Below, piece by piece: positions 12,414-25,800 of a stretch of 64,000 nt of DNA (the first letter of the stretch is position 1; every line of letters begins with the position of its first letter). Source of the stretch: Apostichopus japonicus (taxonomy: Eukaryota; Echinodermata; Holothuroidea; Aspidochirotida; Stichopodidae); the NCBI RefSeq assembly GCF_037975245.1, contig NC_092572.1, positions 29,557,989-29,621,988 on the forward strand. Reading direction: 5' to 3'. The notes below the pieces were generated by a model, which worked only from the letters and a program-made list of their open reading frames with translations, did no database searches and was not told where the DNA came from. The translations under genes and the position numbers were made by a program.

Positions 12414-15400
12414 TTAGTCCAGGAGCCCAGAAGGTTTATTCAGCTGAAGAGGCACAAAAGGTTTGGTGGCCTGATTGTGTTGGTAGGTGACCAAGCTTCA
12501 ATAAAATGTGTTGCTGCAGGGGCACACCCTGCATGGTAGGTGAGGGGGTCACAAAATAGGGGGGGGCAAAATATGCTTTTATTTAGCTGAAGAGGTACAA
12601 GCACACACGTTTCTGGGTTTTATACCCAGGAGGGTACCTTGCATCATGGTGGCAATGACAGCAATATCTGAGTGCATGGGGCCCCAGACAGTAGCCCAAA
12701 AGGGCCCCGCCCATATGGTATTATTCAGCTGAAAAGGTACAAGGAGGAATTCTTTTGCATTTGAACTATTACACATTGGGGTGTACTAAAACACTAATGA
12801 CAGTAACTTTGTCCTGGATAGGGGCCTAAACAGTAGCCCTAAGAATGGGCCATGCGGTACAACCAGCTGTTGGCTAATTTATCTAGCTGAAAAGGTACAT
12901 GAACAAAACTTGTTGGATACTGCTCCCAGCAAGACTAATTACATTGCTGTAGCAACAACAGCAATATCTGACTGCATGGGGCCCCAGACAGTAGCCCAAA
13001 AGAGGCCCGCCCATGTATTATTCAGCTGAAAAGGTACAAGGGTAGATCCTTTTGCATTTGAACTATTACACATTGGGGAATACTAAAACACCAACGACAG
13101 TAACTTTGTCCTGCATAGGGGCCTAAACAGTAGCCCTAAGAATGGGCCATGCGGACCAACCAGCTGTTGGCTAATTTATCTAGCTGAACAGGTACATGAA
13201 CAAAACTTGTTGGATACTGCTCTCAGCAAGACTAATTACATTGCTGAAGCAACAACAGCAATATCTGACTGCATGGGACCCCAGACAGTGGCCCAAAAGG
13301 GCCCCGCCCACATGGTATTATTCAGCTGAAAGGTACAAGTGTAGATCCTTTTGCATTTGAACTATTACACATCGGGGTATACTAAAATACTAATGACAGT
13401 AACTTTGTCCTTCATATATGCCCAAACAGTAACCTTAAAGATAGGCCCTGCAGCCCAACCAGCTGTTAGCTAATTTCCCTATCTGAACAGGTACATAAAC
13501 AAAACGTGTTGGATACCGCTTCGAGCAAGATTAACTCTATTGCTGCAGTAATGACAGCATATCTGCCTGCATGGGGCAAGACGGCGGATAACAATTAAAT
13601 CATCAAATCATGGTGAGTACAAATTCTTCTGTTTCTCAAATACTCATTAGTTTAGCTATAAAATTCTAGTTAAGGGGGTACCTTCACAGAAAAATGATAA
13701 CATTTGCTGGTTCCACATTTCTAGCAATTGCCATAAATAACTATATCCCATCCCTTTCAATTGATAAGCTTCCCTTTTCCCAAACAATATTATTTTATTC
13801 ATAGTTTGAGGATTTTCGGGTAGTATTTATAATTAGGGCCGAGCTGGATGCACTCGGGCTACGCCCTCGTGCATCGCTTACATTATTATAAAAGTATCTG
13901 TGTTTAATCACGGTAGTCTAATTAACCCCCGATCGTGCATTATCCTATTGATAAATCCAAGCTGACCGTCGATTAACTCCGTTCATTCATACCTTATGAT
14001 TTTTGTCAATAAAAAGGCAAAATATACAAAAAAGAATTAGCAGATTTGATAAATGTGTTACCCCGTAGAATTAGTTTATTAACTACCAAAACAACAATGC
14101 ACATGTGCCAAAAAAAAAAACGCCCAAATGATCACGAATATTCACAACAATTTTACGGCTATCAGTAAAATGAAAGCATCAAACATGGGAATGGAAGCAA
14201 TTAGAAAGATTATAGATTAACATGAACACAAATATTAACTTGGACAGTTAATCAACATTCTTCGTACTTCCATAGCAACCGCGCCTCTCGGAACATGATG
14301 TAGGGCCTAGGCCTATGTACGTATATCATATCCCACATATACGTACGTACGTTCACATGTATGTCAACGAACGAGTGGATGGACAATCTAGTCCAGCATA
14401 GTGTAACTTTGTGTTGAATTATACGGTCAGTTTATTCATCATGAAATATCTTAAATTAAACAGTTGAACTAGCTTAACGTTAGGCCTAGTTGAGAATTTT
14501 TTTGTCTAGATCGATTATTTTGTTTTGAGGAAAACATTCACCAGGCCTTAGAGCGCTTTCTAAATAATCATTATATTGTGACATACATCAACACAATAGA
14601 ACGGGCAGAAAGGTTATATTCTCTATTGACAAGAACTTCTGGATTTCATAGTTATTATGTAATAAAACCCATCTGTTTGCAGTGGTTAAAAACAAAACTT
14701 CCACCACACACTGGAGCAACATTTCATCTGCTTGACATGTACAAAACCTGTAACCCAGACCTATCAGGCTGTTGAACATTGATGTAGTTTTGCTATTTGG
14801 CCTTTTCTTGGTTGACATTATTTGCCAAAAATTACTGCAAAATATTACTCGCTAAGTCAAGTGCTGTATTTTCCATGTACTGCTGTGACAATGGACAATA
14901 ATAATGTCAGCAGCTTACATTTCAGAAAATTCCACTGACTTACAATAGCCTACTTGTTACTTTTCTGTATATTCGTAACTTTTGTACCTAGCTATGGGCA
15001 TCTAGTAACACTCCTTCGTTATAATCCTGTGTGCTAAACTTTATGTTATCAAAATTATACAAGTATTAGTGAAATAGCATGCATGGGAGTAAGCAGGTGG
15101 CTGTACGTTTGATCTTATAAAGCAAATCAATGTTGCCTAAGATATACAAAAAGGTGTCAAATTGACTGTTTACAGTACATTATCCTAGTGTACATGTATT
15201 ATGGATGTTACTATATGTTATCATTTTAACCAAAAATGTAAATATGTTATTTTAGCAAGTGATGATGTTAACATGCCTTCATGCGATTACCACTGATAAA
15301 TCATTACGATCAATGATTTAGCAATTTGAATCAAAGTATATCAGTTCAATGCTACAACGATGGAGACCAACTTTGAGTTAATTAGGGCCAGTACAATGTG

Positions 15401-17559
15401 TTAGGTCATTCTGAAAGATACAATTCTGGCTACACAAAGTATTTTCAATTACATTTCAAAAAGTGCACCTATCATAGCGTTCAGGTATGGCATTCACAGG
15501 TTTGAATTGCCTCGCAATCCACTTATAAGGTACATTACACTGGATTTCTAACGAAGAAGACAAATAACGATGTTAACCAGGTCCAATAAATCATAAACCT
15601 CTTGTAATTATATTATTTCTGTTTTCTCTCACTGCTCGTCCAATCGTGGCAAGATACAATAAACATGAAAGGAGGGGCTATGTTGGGCTACATTGTCTGG
15701 GCCCCAGTGCAGAACGAAGTTGGTGTCATTGGTAGACCTACTTGGGTAAACCTAAATGTATCAGCATCAATGCTGAAAGATTCGCCCTTGTATTACTTTG
15801 ACTGAATAACACCATACGGGCCTTTCGGGACCACTATCTGGAGCCCCATGCAGGCAAATATTGATGTTATTGCTATAATAATATAACAAATATTGCTAGG
15901 GGCAGTCTCCAACAAGTTGAATTTATGTACCTTCTACTAAATCAGTCGAAGACTGATAAGGCAACAGGGCCTATGTTTAGAGCTACTGTTTGGGCCCCTA
16001 TGCAGGACAAACATACTGTCATTAGTATTTTAGTATACCCCAATGTGTATTAGTTCAAATGCAAAGGGATCTACCCTTTTGGGCCACTGTCTGGGGCACA
16101 ATGCAGGCAGATATTGCTGTTACTGCTTACAGCAAAGTAATTAGTCTTGCTGGGAGCAGAATCCAACAAGTTTTGTTTATGTATGTGTGTGGGTAAGGAT
16201 GGTGGGGAAGGGGTGCAGAGTGTGGGATAAGGGAGAGGAGTGATGGTAAGCAATGCGGAGGTTTGGGTGGGAAGAAAAATATGGTTGGGATGGCAGGGGA
16301 GGGGACGTTGTATTTGTGGGTGGGGCTTATATGTCTATACATTAATTATATATCATTATTTGTATCGGGGAGTGTTGTACCCTGTTAAGCTCTCCCGAGT
16401 TTTTGTACACTTCCTTTCACAATATTATTCATTCTAATTTTTTCCTTATATTTATATGATTGTAAATTTTCTGTACCAATGCTATTTTCTTGTATATATG
16501 TTATATAAATATGTAAATAATATTGTGAAGAAACAAATAAAATGAAATAAAATGAAGTACCTGTTCAGCTAGAAAAATTAGCTAACAGCTGGTTGGGCCG
16601 AAGGGCCTATCTTTAGGGTTACTGTTTGGGCCCCTATGAAGGACAAAGTTACTGTCATTAGTATTTTAGTATACCCCGATGTGTAATAGTTCAAATGCAA
16701 AAGGATCTACCCTTGTACCTTTTCAGCTGAATAATACCATGTGGGCGGGGCCCTTTTGGGCCACTGTCTGGGGCCCCATGCAGTCAGATATTGCTGTTGT
16801 TGCTACAGCAATGTAATTAGTCTTGCTGAGAGCAGTATCCAACAAGTTTTGTTTATGTACCTGTTCAGCTAGATAAATTAGCCAACAGCTGGTTGGTCCG
16901 CATGGCCCATTCTTAGGGCTACTGTTTGGGCCCCTATGCAGGACAAAGTTACTGTCATTAGTGTTTTAGTACACCCCAATGTGTAATAGTTCAAATGCAA
17001 AAGGATTTACCCTTCTACCTTTTCAGCTGAATAATACCATATGGGCGGGCTTCTTTTGGGCTACTGTCTGGGGCCCCATGCAGTCAGATATTGCTGTTGT
17101 TGCTACAGCAATGTAATTAGTCTTGCTGGGAGCAGTATCCAACAAGTTTTGTTCATGTACCTTTTCAGCTAGATAAATTAGCCAACAGCTGGTTGTACCG
17201 CATGGCCAATTCTTAGGGCTACTGTTTAGGCCCCTATGCAGGACAAAGTTACTGTCATTAGTGTTTTAGTACACCCCAATGTGTAATAGTTCAAATGCAA
17301 AAGAATTCCTCCTTGTACCTTTTCAGCTGAATAATACCATATGGGCGGGCCCCTTTTGGGCTACTGTCTGGGGCCCCATGCAGTCAGATATTGCTGTCAT
17401 TGCCACCATGATACAAGGTACCCTCCTAGGTATAAAACCCAGAAACGTGTGTGCTTGTACCTCTTCAGCTAAATAAAAGCATATTTTGCCCCCCTATTTT
17501 GTGACACCAAACCTTTTGTGCCTCTTCAGCTGAATAAACCTTCTGGGCTCCTGGACTAA
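12414..17559. mobile_element. Foldback-like element with long, internally repetitive inverted arms
   Basis: The left end starts TTAGTCCAGGAGCCCAGAAG, and the reverse complement of the right end starts identically. The inverted arms run about 12414-13595 and 15680-17559. Each arm is a tandem array of ~299-bp units: the phrase GCAATATCTGACTGCATGGG sits near 12661, 12961 and 13258 on the left, and its complement recurs near 16780, 17079 and 17378 on the right. The left arm has about 76 extra bases near its end (12474-12550). The right arm carries a later insertion at 16186-16556. The centre (13.6-15.7 kb) has no gene I can recognise. Long inverted arms made of tandem units are the hallmark of foldback (FB/TU) elements. 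No perfect target duplication is visible: the flanks share only TTCA. The left end sits 28 bp upstream of the pseudogene start codon at 12385. Confidence 0.8.
16186..16556 (+). mobile_element. Retroposon-like insertion in the right foldback arm
   Basis: Intact units of the arm read TTTTGTTTATGTACCTGTTCAG. Here that phrase is split after TTTATGTA and resumes as GTACCTGTTCAG at 16557. The inserted ~370 bp start with a G-rich stretch and end in an A-rich tail (ACAAATAAAATGAAATAAAATG), like the 3' end of a truncated LINE or a SINE. There is no open frame of note. Confidence 0.6.
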
Positions 17560-17807
17560 TTCATAACCATAGCTAGTCGATGTGGAAACCCTGGAGTAGT
17601 GAGGCACAGTGGCTGCTTTCCTGGTCCATGGGATAGAGGCTAGGCCAAGTGCAATCCACTTGAACAGATCCTAGTGTTATAGTCCTTTGCACAAACCTTG
17701 GTTGTTTTAGCAAAACGTCTTTGTCTCTTATTGACTTGCCTAGCCCTATTGCATCTAATGTACAGTTACAGTAATTACAATTATAAATCAAGCAAATTTG
17801 GCAAAGG

Positions 17808-18085
17808 TGGGGCTTATTCGCAGGGCAGCCCTGCGAATAGCTAGACACATACACCTTATTCACAGGGCAGCCCTGCGAATAGCTAGACACATACACCTTA
17901 TTCACAGGGCAGCCCTGCGAATAGCCGGACACAAGTATCTTATTCACAGGGCAGCCCTACGAATAGCCAGACACATATATCCTTATTCGCAGGGCAGCCC
18001 TGTGAATAGCCGGACACAAGCATCTTATTTGCAGGGCTGCCCTGCGAATAGCCAGACACATACACCTTATTCACAGGGCAGCCTT
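17808..18085. repeat. Minisatellite of ~43-bp units, each with a palindrome
   Basis: About 6.5 units follow one another. Each has a near-perfect inverted repeat around the core GCAGGGCAGCCCTGC, flanked by TATTC and GAATA, then a linker AGC(T/C)(A/G)GACACATACACCTTA. Some units carry CACAGGGC in place of CGCAGGGC, which breaks the outer symmetry. A single diverged unit lies apart at about 18640-18680. Open frames here only reflect the repeat. Confidence 0.9.
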
Positions 18086-18099
18086 AGACTGGGTTAACG

Positions 18100-19744
18100 G
18101 GCTCAGTAATTTTTGGGGCTATTCGAGTTTGCTTTTGGGGCTATTCGAGTTTGCTTTTGGGCACCAGCTATCTTTTTGAGAGTCTAATTGGGAGCCTCTA
18201 TATTTTGAGTAATTTATTGGCCTTTGGGATTCTTAATGCTGTTAGGATTGGGTTTGGGAGCCTAGGGCCTTAAGATTGAACCAGTCTAGCATTAGTTCCG
18301 CCAACATAAAAATGTCATCCCTCGATCATTTTCACCTTTGTTTTTGCAGAGTGACTGCTCATTTGCATGTAAAGGTGTGGGAGGGGGGGGTGTCACACCT
18401 TTGACCATATTGGCTTTCAAGTTCAGGCAATATCGTCTTTTGGGGAATCCCAAGATAAGCTCCCTTAAAATAAGCTTTTAAACTTGAACTGCTGGGGCTC
18501 CAAAAATTAGCTTATGAAGTGGCGAAGACTATTTGGGCCCAAAAGGTTGGCTTTTTCAAGGCCCCTAAACTGACTGGTATCAATAGCAAAACCTAATAAT
18601 AAACCTATTTTCAAAATCGTCACAGCCCTGCAAATAAGGTGTCTGTGTACATTATTCGCCGGGCTGCCCTGCGAATAATCGCTTCGTTTGGCAAAAGGAT
18701 AAGTCTAGCATCTATGCCAGTAGGCTAATCATTAGGGTTAGTCCGAGCATGTATACCACCTATGTTCTAACGTCACCATCAGTTAAGTAGGCCCATGCCA
18801 AGGATGGTTCTGATTATTTATTATGTTAAAACTAAAAAGGAGCAACAACTAACTTTAGGCGTAGGCCTATGCCAATACAAAGTGATACGAAAGTCAACCC
18901 TGCTCATTGCAGCAATTCCTCGATTAGAAATCTAGGAAAAAGCAACATTGGATGTACCAACGTTCAATCGTCAGTATTATAAGGACATCATAAACCAGGC
19001 CAAGCATAGGCATATATCCTATCTTGTTTGCTAAGTCTCTAACGTCAACGAAGACTTTGGTCAGGCAGATATATAATGTAGGCTAATGCGATGTCGCAAT
19101 CCCAACCGGCGTTACAAGTTACAACCTTGCAGCGTAGGCCTACGTACTTAATCAATAGAAATTTCGACTTCATTTGCCTACAATATCATACAAGTGTACA
19201 CATATATTTTACGACTTTTTTTTGGCTTCTACAGTTATTCTATTCTTACCTTTGTCAAAACGTTTTCTGATCATTTGGACTGCCATCTCCGATAGATTGG
19301 AGCAATGGATGGGCTACCGGCTCTATAAATGCAGACAGTGCGTGATCTAGGCTAGCTACAGTAGATGTAAACAAAATAAGTTTGGCCGGGTCAAAAGGTC
19401 ACGAGAAGCAGCCCTACGATTGGTCAGTTGCAAAAAATCAGGCATGACGCATAATCAATTAAAATACTACAGTTTTACTGCATTTTTAGAGTAATGTGCA
19501 ACAATCGTGTTGTTGGCATAGCAAATTATGAATGTCGTGATTATTCCCCGCATTTTAAGCTGCAGTAACACCATTCCCTTAAAAAAGTGAGCAAAGGAAG
19601 CGAAAAGCGCCATGGGAAGACAGCCTACGTACTGTTTGTCGCGCCGGTACTTTCTTGTCGTACACAGAAAGCGCCACAACTTTATGAGTGGCTTCAGTAT
19701 ATGTCACATGACGTCATCCTATCCTAAAAATTGTCCATGGTACT
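18100..19744. other. Intergenic, no feature seen
   Basis: No gene or RNA is supported. Two short direct repeats (GGGGCTATTCGAGTTTGCTTTTGG) lie around 18115-18160. The remainder has no long frame and no recognisable element end. Confidence 0.4.
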
Positions 19745-20966
19745 GCTGCACCGGCCGCGAATTTCTTTTTCCTGAACCTTTCGGGCAGTGTACGTGGAGT
19801 TTAGCCAATCAGAGCGAGGCTGCGTTGATGACGTACTACTCAGTAAAGATAGCTGTAAAGATGGTCAGTCGGGTAAATGCGTTGCTTCAATAACATAAGG
19901 TGGAAAACGAAAGTCCCCGTGGATTTTTCCCCCATTTTTCTCATGTCCAAGTATTATATCATGAATTGAAAATCGATATTATAAGTTATGTCATGGTTTT
20001 AGTGCATGGTCATCTTATATATGAAACTCCGAAGATAGTGTGGCGAAAATATATATAGTTTCATTTGTTTATTTTCCTTCTAGATCTTATTAGAGGGAAA
20101 TCGCGCGGTCTCAGTCCCAAAATGTGGTACATCCGTTTTAGGAAAGTTTATCCTAATTTAAAGGCAGATGACTGGCTAGAATAATAGACACAGATATTCA
20201 TTCTGCAACAATTTAAAAGAGAGGATTTATTGCATAATAAAACAAGGGCAGTGCTTGCACTCTTATTTACATAAATCGCTCATCAGTTTACAACAAATAT
20301 TTGGCAGTTTCCACAATGAACCGTTAATTACTGGACCTCGTCTCTCTCAAGGACTTGCTGTAGGAAAAGTTATTTCATTGCAATCGGACCTCCGTTAGGT
20401 CTCCAATTATTAACACATAGAGCAGGATTTTTAATAAATAAACCAATGATAATTTACAAGTAAAGAAAGTCAAATATGCTTTATCTAACTGATGTTAGTC
20501 GATTCCTAAACACAGTTCCAGGCGCAAAAAATCAAAATTACAATTAAATACAGGATCAGACAAAGACTTTTTAAAAAATATATGATTAAACGGCCAACTA
20601 AAATTACTTTTTTACTTGCAAACAGCAACTTGACGAGTGAGTCAAAATTTAATAATCTTAGCACTATAGCAACAACTGGAAATTCACAGCGATCATACAT
20701 CGCCGTTTTTCAACAAAGAAACCGATGCTAACGTCACGTAAGTTGTGCACAATGATTCAGTATAATGTTATTAGTGCAAGGCCTACATACCTTAATACTT
20801 TCTGTTGTAGTACAACAATGATTTTGACTTATCGAATGTGATTTCCCCACTTCAACATTTGGTAAGCACGTTGAACGTCATCAACACAGCCTCGCTCTGA
20901 TTGGTTAAACTCCACGTACACTGCCCGAAAGGTTCAGGAAAAAGAAGTTCGCGCACCGGCCCAGAC
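19745..20966. mobile_element. Inverted-repeat element with ~90-bp arms holding CCAAT-type motifs
   Basis: The left arm (about 19750-19840) and right arm (about 20878-20962) are inverted copies with few differences. Both contain TTTTTCCTGAACCTTTCGGG, CAGTGTACGTGGAGTTTA and CCAATCAGAGCGAGGCTG. The ~1.04 kb between them is AT-rich and non-coding. The structure resembles a large MITE or foldback element. The arms carry CCAATCAGAG, a promoter-like CCAAT box, but a regulatory role is only a guess. No clear target-site duplication was found. Confidence 0.7.
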
Positions 20967-21091
20967 ATGTTGTTTATCCAGGTAACGCCTGCAATTGGCT
21001 GAAACCCTAAAGCTTTTCTGAGATCTATTTCTATTGGTGCTAACATTATGTGACAACGGGAATCGGGTGGCATCATCGGCATAGAACAAAA

Positions 21092-22641
21092 TGTAATGAC
21101 AGAGAGTAAGGAAGAACAAACAAAACAAATCAAATAGATTCCGTACTTCTCCGTACGTGGTGGCAACTTTATTGGGGGTTATGTTTAAGCATGGTAAGAG
21201 GGCGGTGGATAATATCTACTCTTGGAGATGAGTAAACTACTGCAAAATAAAAAGGAAGAACAAAACTAATAAGTATAAAATAAGAAAATATATGGGCAAG
21301 ACATCTTACGAAAATAACTGGTAACTGTATGACCTGAACTCTTACATATCCATTAGGCAACTCTAACAATAGCAGAAAATTATACTGAATAGGGCTGACA
21401 TTTAAGCCTACACCCTATGTTAAACCTAATACCAATACATTAAACTGCGACCATTTTGGGTCAGGTTAACATAGTTTCGCTCAACTTACCAATGAGAGAG
21501 GGATATTTAAATCCAAGGACACGTCTGCCCAACAATCTCTATACTACAACAAGTATAACCTTCATCGTAATCGTGAAACAGTCTTTGATAAATATAGAAA
21601 ACAGGTGGCTTTAACCAACATACAATTAAACCAGTACATTTCCTTATGAGATATTAATATAACCCATAGAGGTAAGTAATTAAGCCCTAGGCTATTGGCA
21701 TATAGACCAGGCAAATAGGTTAAGAAAACAATAAAATAAGAGAAAAGAATATAAAATAGAAAACAATAAAATAAGATAAAAGAATATAAAATAAACATGA
21801 GAGTAATATCAATCCAAGCTAAAATACAAGCAAAACTTCTAGTATAATAGACCAGTTACAACTTCAGGCCTAAACAACTCCATACGGTACATTGGTGTAA
21901 CGCACATGGGCGCCGCCATCTTAATTACTAAAAGAGGGCGCTAACCTGAAATCGTGTCAGCGATATATACAATATTTACATAATATTGGGCCAGTAACGA
22001 AACAAAGGGCCCAGTCTTAAATACTTTTACTTAACTTAACCTTTGCCGTTAATAAAACAATAATGCTCATACAACGTTATCCAATAATGATCTTAAGGAT
22101 CTGCTCCACAAAATGAACATAAATTCTACATGATACAAGCCCGATGATAAATGTATTTAAGTTGAAAAAGACCAGCCTATCTGCGGGGTTTATACGAAAT
22201 ACCACGCTGTACCTTACACAATGAAGCTATATGGTGAACAATACAAGTTGCACAGTGTATGCACACTTTGAACAGCGAGTGTTTACGAGGCCCGACTGTG
22301 GGTCTACGAAAAGTTTGCCTAATCTCGCTTTCAAAACTACTTAATTAGAGACGAAAAGTATCAAATACAGTTAAGATAGTATTTACCTCTAACATGTTGG
22401 CTGATGAACTACATCTCTCAATAAATGACGGTAATGAGAACAAAATAGTAATATACAATATGGCTGCCGTTGAACGTAAAGCAAGGTGATTTCGTAATGA
22501 ATAGAATAACGAGAGAACGAACAGGGCTTACTGAGCGAAACCGCAAGCGCTGAACATGGAACGCCAAGTAGAACAAAAGTATTCTAGAGAGTACATGCAC
22601 ATTACGTAAATAATCGGTAGCCTAATGGGCACTACCTCACA
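21092..22641 (-). repeat. 3' LTR of the gypsy element (left copy)
   Basis: 1550 bp, starting TGTAATGACA and ending CTCACA on the plus strand. Read on the minus strand it begins TGTGAGGTAG and ends TCATTACA. A minus-strand AATAAA signal (plus 21168-21173) lies about 75 bp from its end. Short open frames inside it are duplicated in the other LTR and are not genes. Confidence 0.95.
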
Positions 22642-22655
22642 CTCTCCCCTGCTAA
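22642..22655 (-). other. Polypurine tract of the gypsy element
   Basis: On the minus strand the bases next to the 3' LTR read AGCAGGGGAGAG and directly precede TGTGAGG. A purine run here primes plus-strand DNA synthesis in LTR elements. Confidence 0.75.
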
Positions 22656-22836
22656 AGGAAGTTTGTCCTCAAACGACCAATGTATACGAGATATCTGAAA
22701 TACGATAAAATGGATTAATACGAAAGAAAACTTTTACAAAAAAAATATACATGCGTATCCGCACTACCAACTAAAAGTACTCAGGCAAACTATTGCTAGC
22801 AAAAAAAAAAAACTGTTTATCTACAATCAAGGTTGT

Positions 22837-25800
22837 CTAACAACGTTTGACACGCTCCAGCAAGTTTTGGGTTTGCCTACACAAATCTGATAACTTACTA
22901 TCATACAAGGTACTATTTGTCACACTGCTAATGCTTCTCGGCAGGTGGCTGATATTAGAGTGAAACCCTCTGGTGACTCGAGCACTGCGACGTAGTGGTT
23001 GGGTGACCTCGCTGTCATCAGACCATGAATCAGAGTCATCACTGGTTGATTGCTTACGTCTCGTTAGGGCACCTTCAAAATGTCGACGGAAACCATAATC
23101 CTCGTCACTACTAGAGTCACTGGAAGGCTTCCTTTCCCGATCACACTGAGCTGGGGCAACGGGTTTGAAGACAGCAACAGGTACGTCTATCAGCTGTGGG
23201 CATGTCCGTATTTCCCGCCGGTGTACCGTTCGTTGTCCACCACTACCATCGGCCGGTTCGATGACGTACACAGAACCTTCATTGGGGCGAGAGACCACTT
23301 TAAAGACTGTGGAACCCCATTCATCCGCTATCTTGTGCATTCCACGGGGATGATTTTTCAGGTATACCCTGGTCCCAAGAGTTATTGGATGAGATTTGGC
23401 CTTCTTGTCATACTGGGTTTTGCGAGCCTCTGCTTCCAAAGACATCTGCTCCCCTGCTTTCTTGAACGCCATCTGTAAATTCTCGGTATGTGACGTCACC
23501 CAGTTAGCAATGGGATCCGTGTCGTCTGAGTCAGATGGAGAATCTACACGCCCCAGCAGGTAATCCACTGGAAGGATTGGGTCCCTTCCAAACATCAAGA
23601 AGAAAGGAGACAGACTCGTGGAAGTGTGTGGTGTGGAATTATAAGCATACAGGACTTCTGGGAGATGGTCTGACCAACGACGCTTCTTGTTTGGTGGCAG
23701 AGTCTTCAGAAGATCATGCAGAGTTCTGTTGAACCGCTCTGCTTGGCCGTTGCCTTCCGGATGGTAGGGTGTTGTTCGGCTCTTGTTGACCCCATACACT
23801 TTACATAGGCATTGTATAAGGGACGATTCAAAATTTCGGCCCTGGTCAGAGTGGAGTCTCTTTGGTGGTCCATACAAAAGGAACCAGTTCCGAACTAATA
23901 CCTTAGCAGTTGTCTCCGCAGTCTGGTTAGATGTAGGTATAGCCTGCGTAAACTTGGAAAAGACATCGGTCATCACAAGTATGTTTTCCTTGCCTCTTGT
24001 GTCTTTCTCAATGGTGGTGAAATCTATAGCAAGGATTTCGTTTGGCCTGGTTGCCATCATACTCTTCAGTGGTTCTCTGATCTTGGGTGGCCTTTTGCAC
24101 CGTGTGCACTCGTTACACCTTTCACAATATGAGGCTACGTCTTGGGAAAATTTTGGCCAGTAGCACCGATCTTGAATGAGTGACAATGTCCTTTTGTACC
24201 CTTGGTGACCGCATTGGTCGTGACAGGCAAATAGCACTTCTTCTTGGAGAACTTTTGGAAGAATTAACTGTAGTTTCTTCCCATCTTCTATAGACCGATA
24301 TAAGAGTCCTTCATACTCTTGAATTTTGTCCCACTGCTTCACAAGTAGGGACATCTCACTATGTTTTACTCGTTCTTCAACTGACGGTTTCTCCTTGGTC
24401 AACCAGAAAGTGTAGAACTTTCTAATCACTGGATCGTTCTGTTGGAAATTTCTCAGTTGGTCCTTGGTGTAGGATGGGAACACCAAAGGTGATGTCTTCA
24501 CGGCATTCACTTGATTGACACTCACTTCCACATTTGGCTTGGAAATTGCCTCAATCAATTCTGCAGGAACAATTGTTAGTCCTACTCCTTGACCAAGTTC
24601 ACTCGAGGTTACCTCAGGCTGTGGCACATGTGGGCGTCTGGACAGGGCATCGGCTCCAGTGTTCAACCGTCCTGGTTTGTACTTGGGAGTGAAATCAAAT
24701 GAAGCAAGAGCTCCTACCCATCGTTGTGATGCTGCATCAAGTTTAGCATTATCCAGGTGGGCTAAGGGGTTATTGTCCGTGTAGACGATGAACTTGTTGC
24801 CCAGCAAGTATTCCCGAAACTTCTCGGTTACCGCCCATTTCAGACCAAGTAGTTCTAACTTGAAACTGGAATACTTCTGCATATTTCTCTCTGCACCTCG
24901 GAGAGTTCTGCTGGCAAAGGCTATGACCTTTCGTTGTCCCTCTTGGCGTTGCAACAGGACAGCACCCAAACCTTGGAGTGACGCATCAATTTCAACTTCA
25001 AATGGTTGTGAGTAGTCAGCATAAGCTAACACAACCTGTCGGCACATCTTATCCTTCAGTTCTTGGAATGCAATTTGATGCTCGTTTGTCCAGAGAAACG
25101 GTGTTACTTTCTTAGCACGTTGATTTTGTAGGCTAGTGGACACCAGTGCATGGAGTGGCTTTGCCGTCTTGGCGAAATCTACGACAAACCGTCGGTAAAA
25201 GGAGCAAAATCCCAGAAACGATCGTAGATCCTTCACATTCTGTGGCTCAGGCCAATTCTTAACGGCTTGAACCTTGTCAGGATCTGGTCTTACTCCATCC
25301 GCAGTTACTCGATGACCCAGATACTTCACTTCACACTGGAAGAAGGTGCACTTCGATGGTTTTATTTTCAGGCCTTGTTGCCGGAGTCTATCGAATACTC
25401 TTTGTAAATTGACCAGATGATCATCAAAGGACTTGGAAAACACCAGGATGTCGTCGAGGTAGCAAAGCACAGAGGTGAAGAATTGGTCATGTAGACAAGC
25501 CTGCATTAACCGTTGAAAGGTACCAGGAGCGTTTGACAGACCGAATGGCATCCGATTATATTCATACAAACCAAATGGTGTTGTAAAACTTGTCTTATGT
25601 TTATCAGCCTCTTCCATGGCAACTTGATGATACCCTGAAAGAAGGTCGATGGTAGAAAACCACTTCGTTCCATGTAAAGCATCGATTGACTCATCTATTC
25701 TGGGAATCGGATAGGCATCCTTAATAGTCTTCATATTAAGTTTGCGGTAGTCAACACAAAGACGAAGACTGCCGTCAGACTTGCGGACTAACACAATCGG

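Noticed and set aside
12579..17476. Identical 65-residue frames at 12579-12776 (minus) and 17279-17476 (plus)
   Set aside because: They are the same stretch of the foldback arms read in mirror orientation. There are no domains and no codon signal.
17808..18085. CRISPR-like appearance of regular short repeats
   Set aside because: The linkers between palindromes are themselves repeated, not unique spacers, and this is an animal genome.
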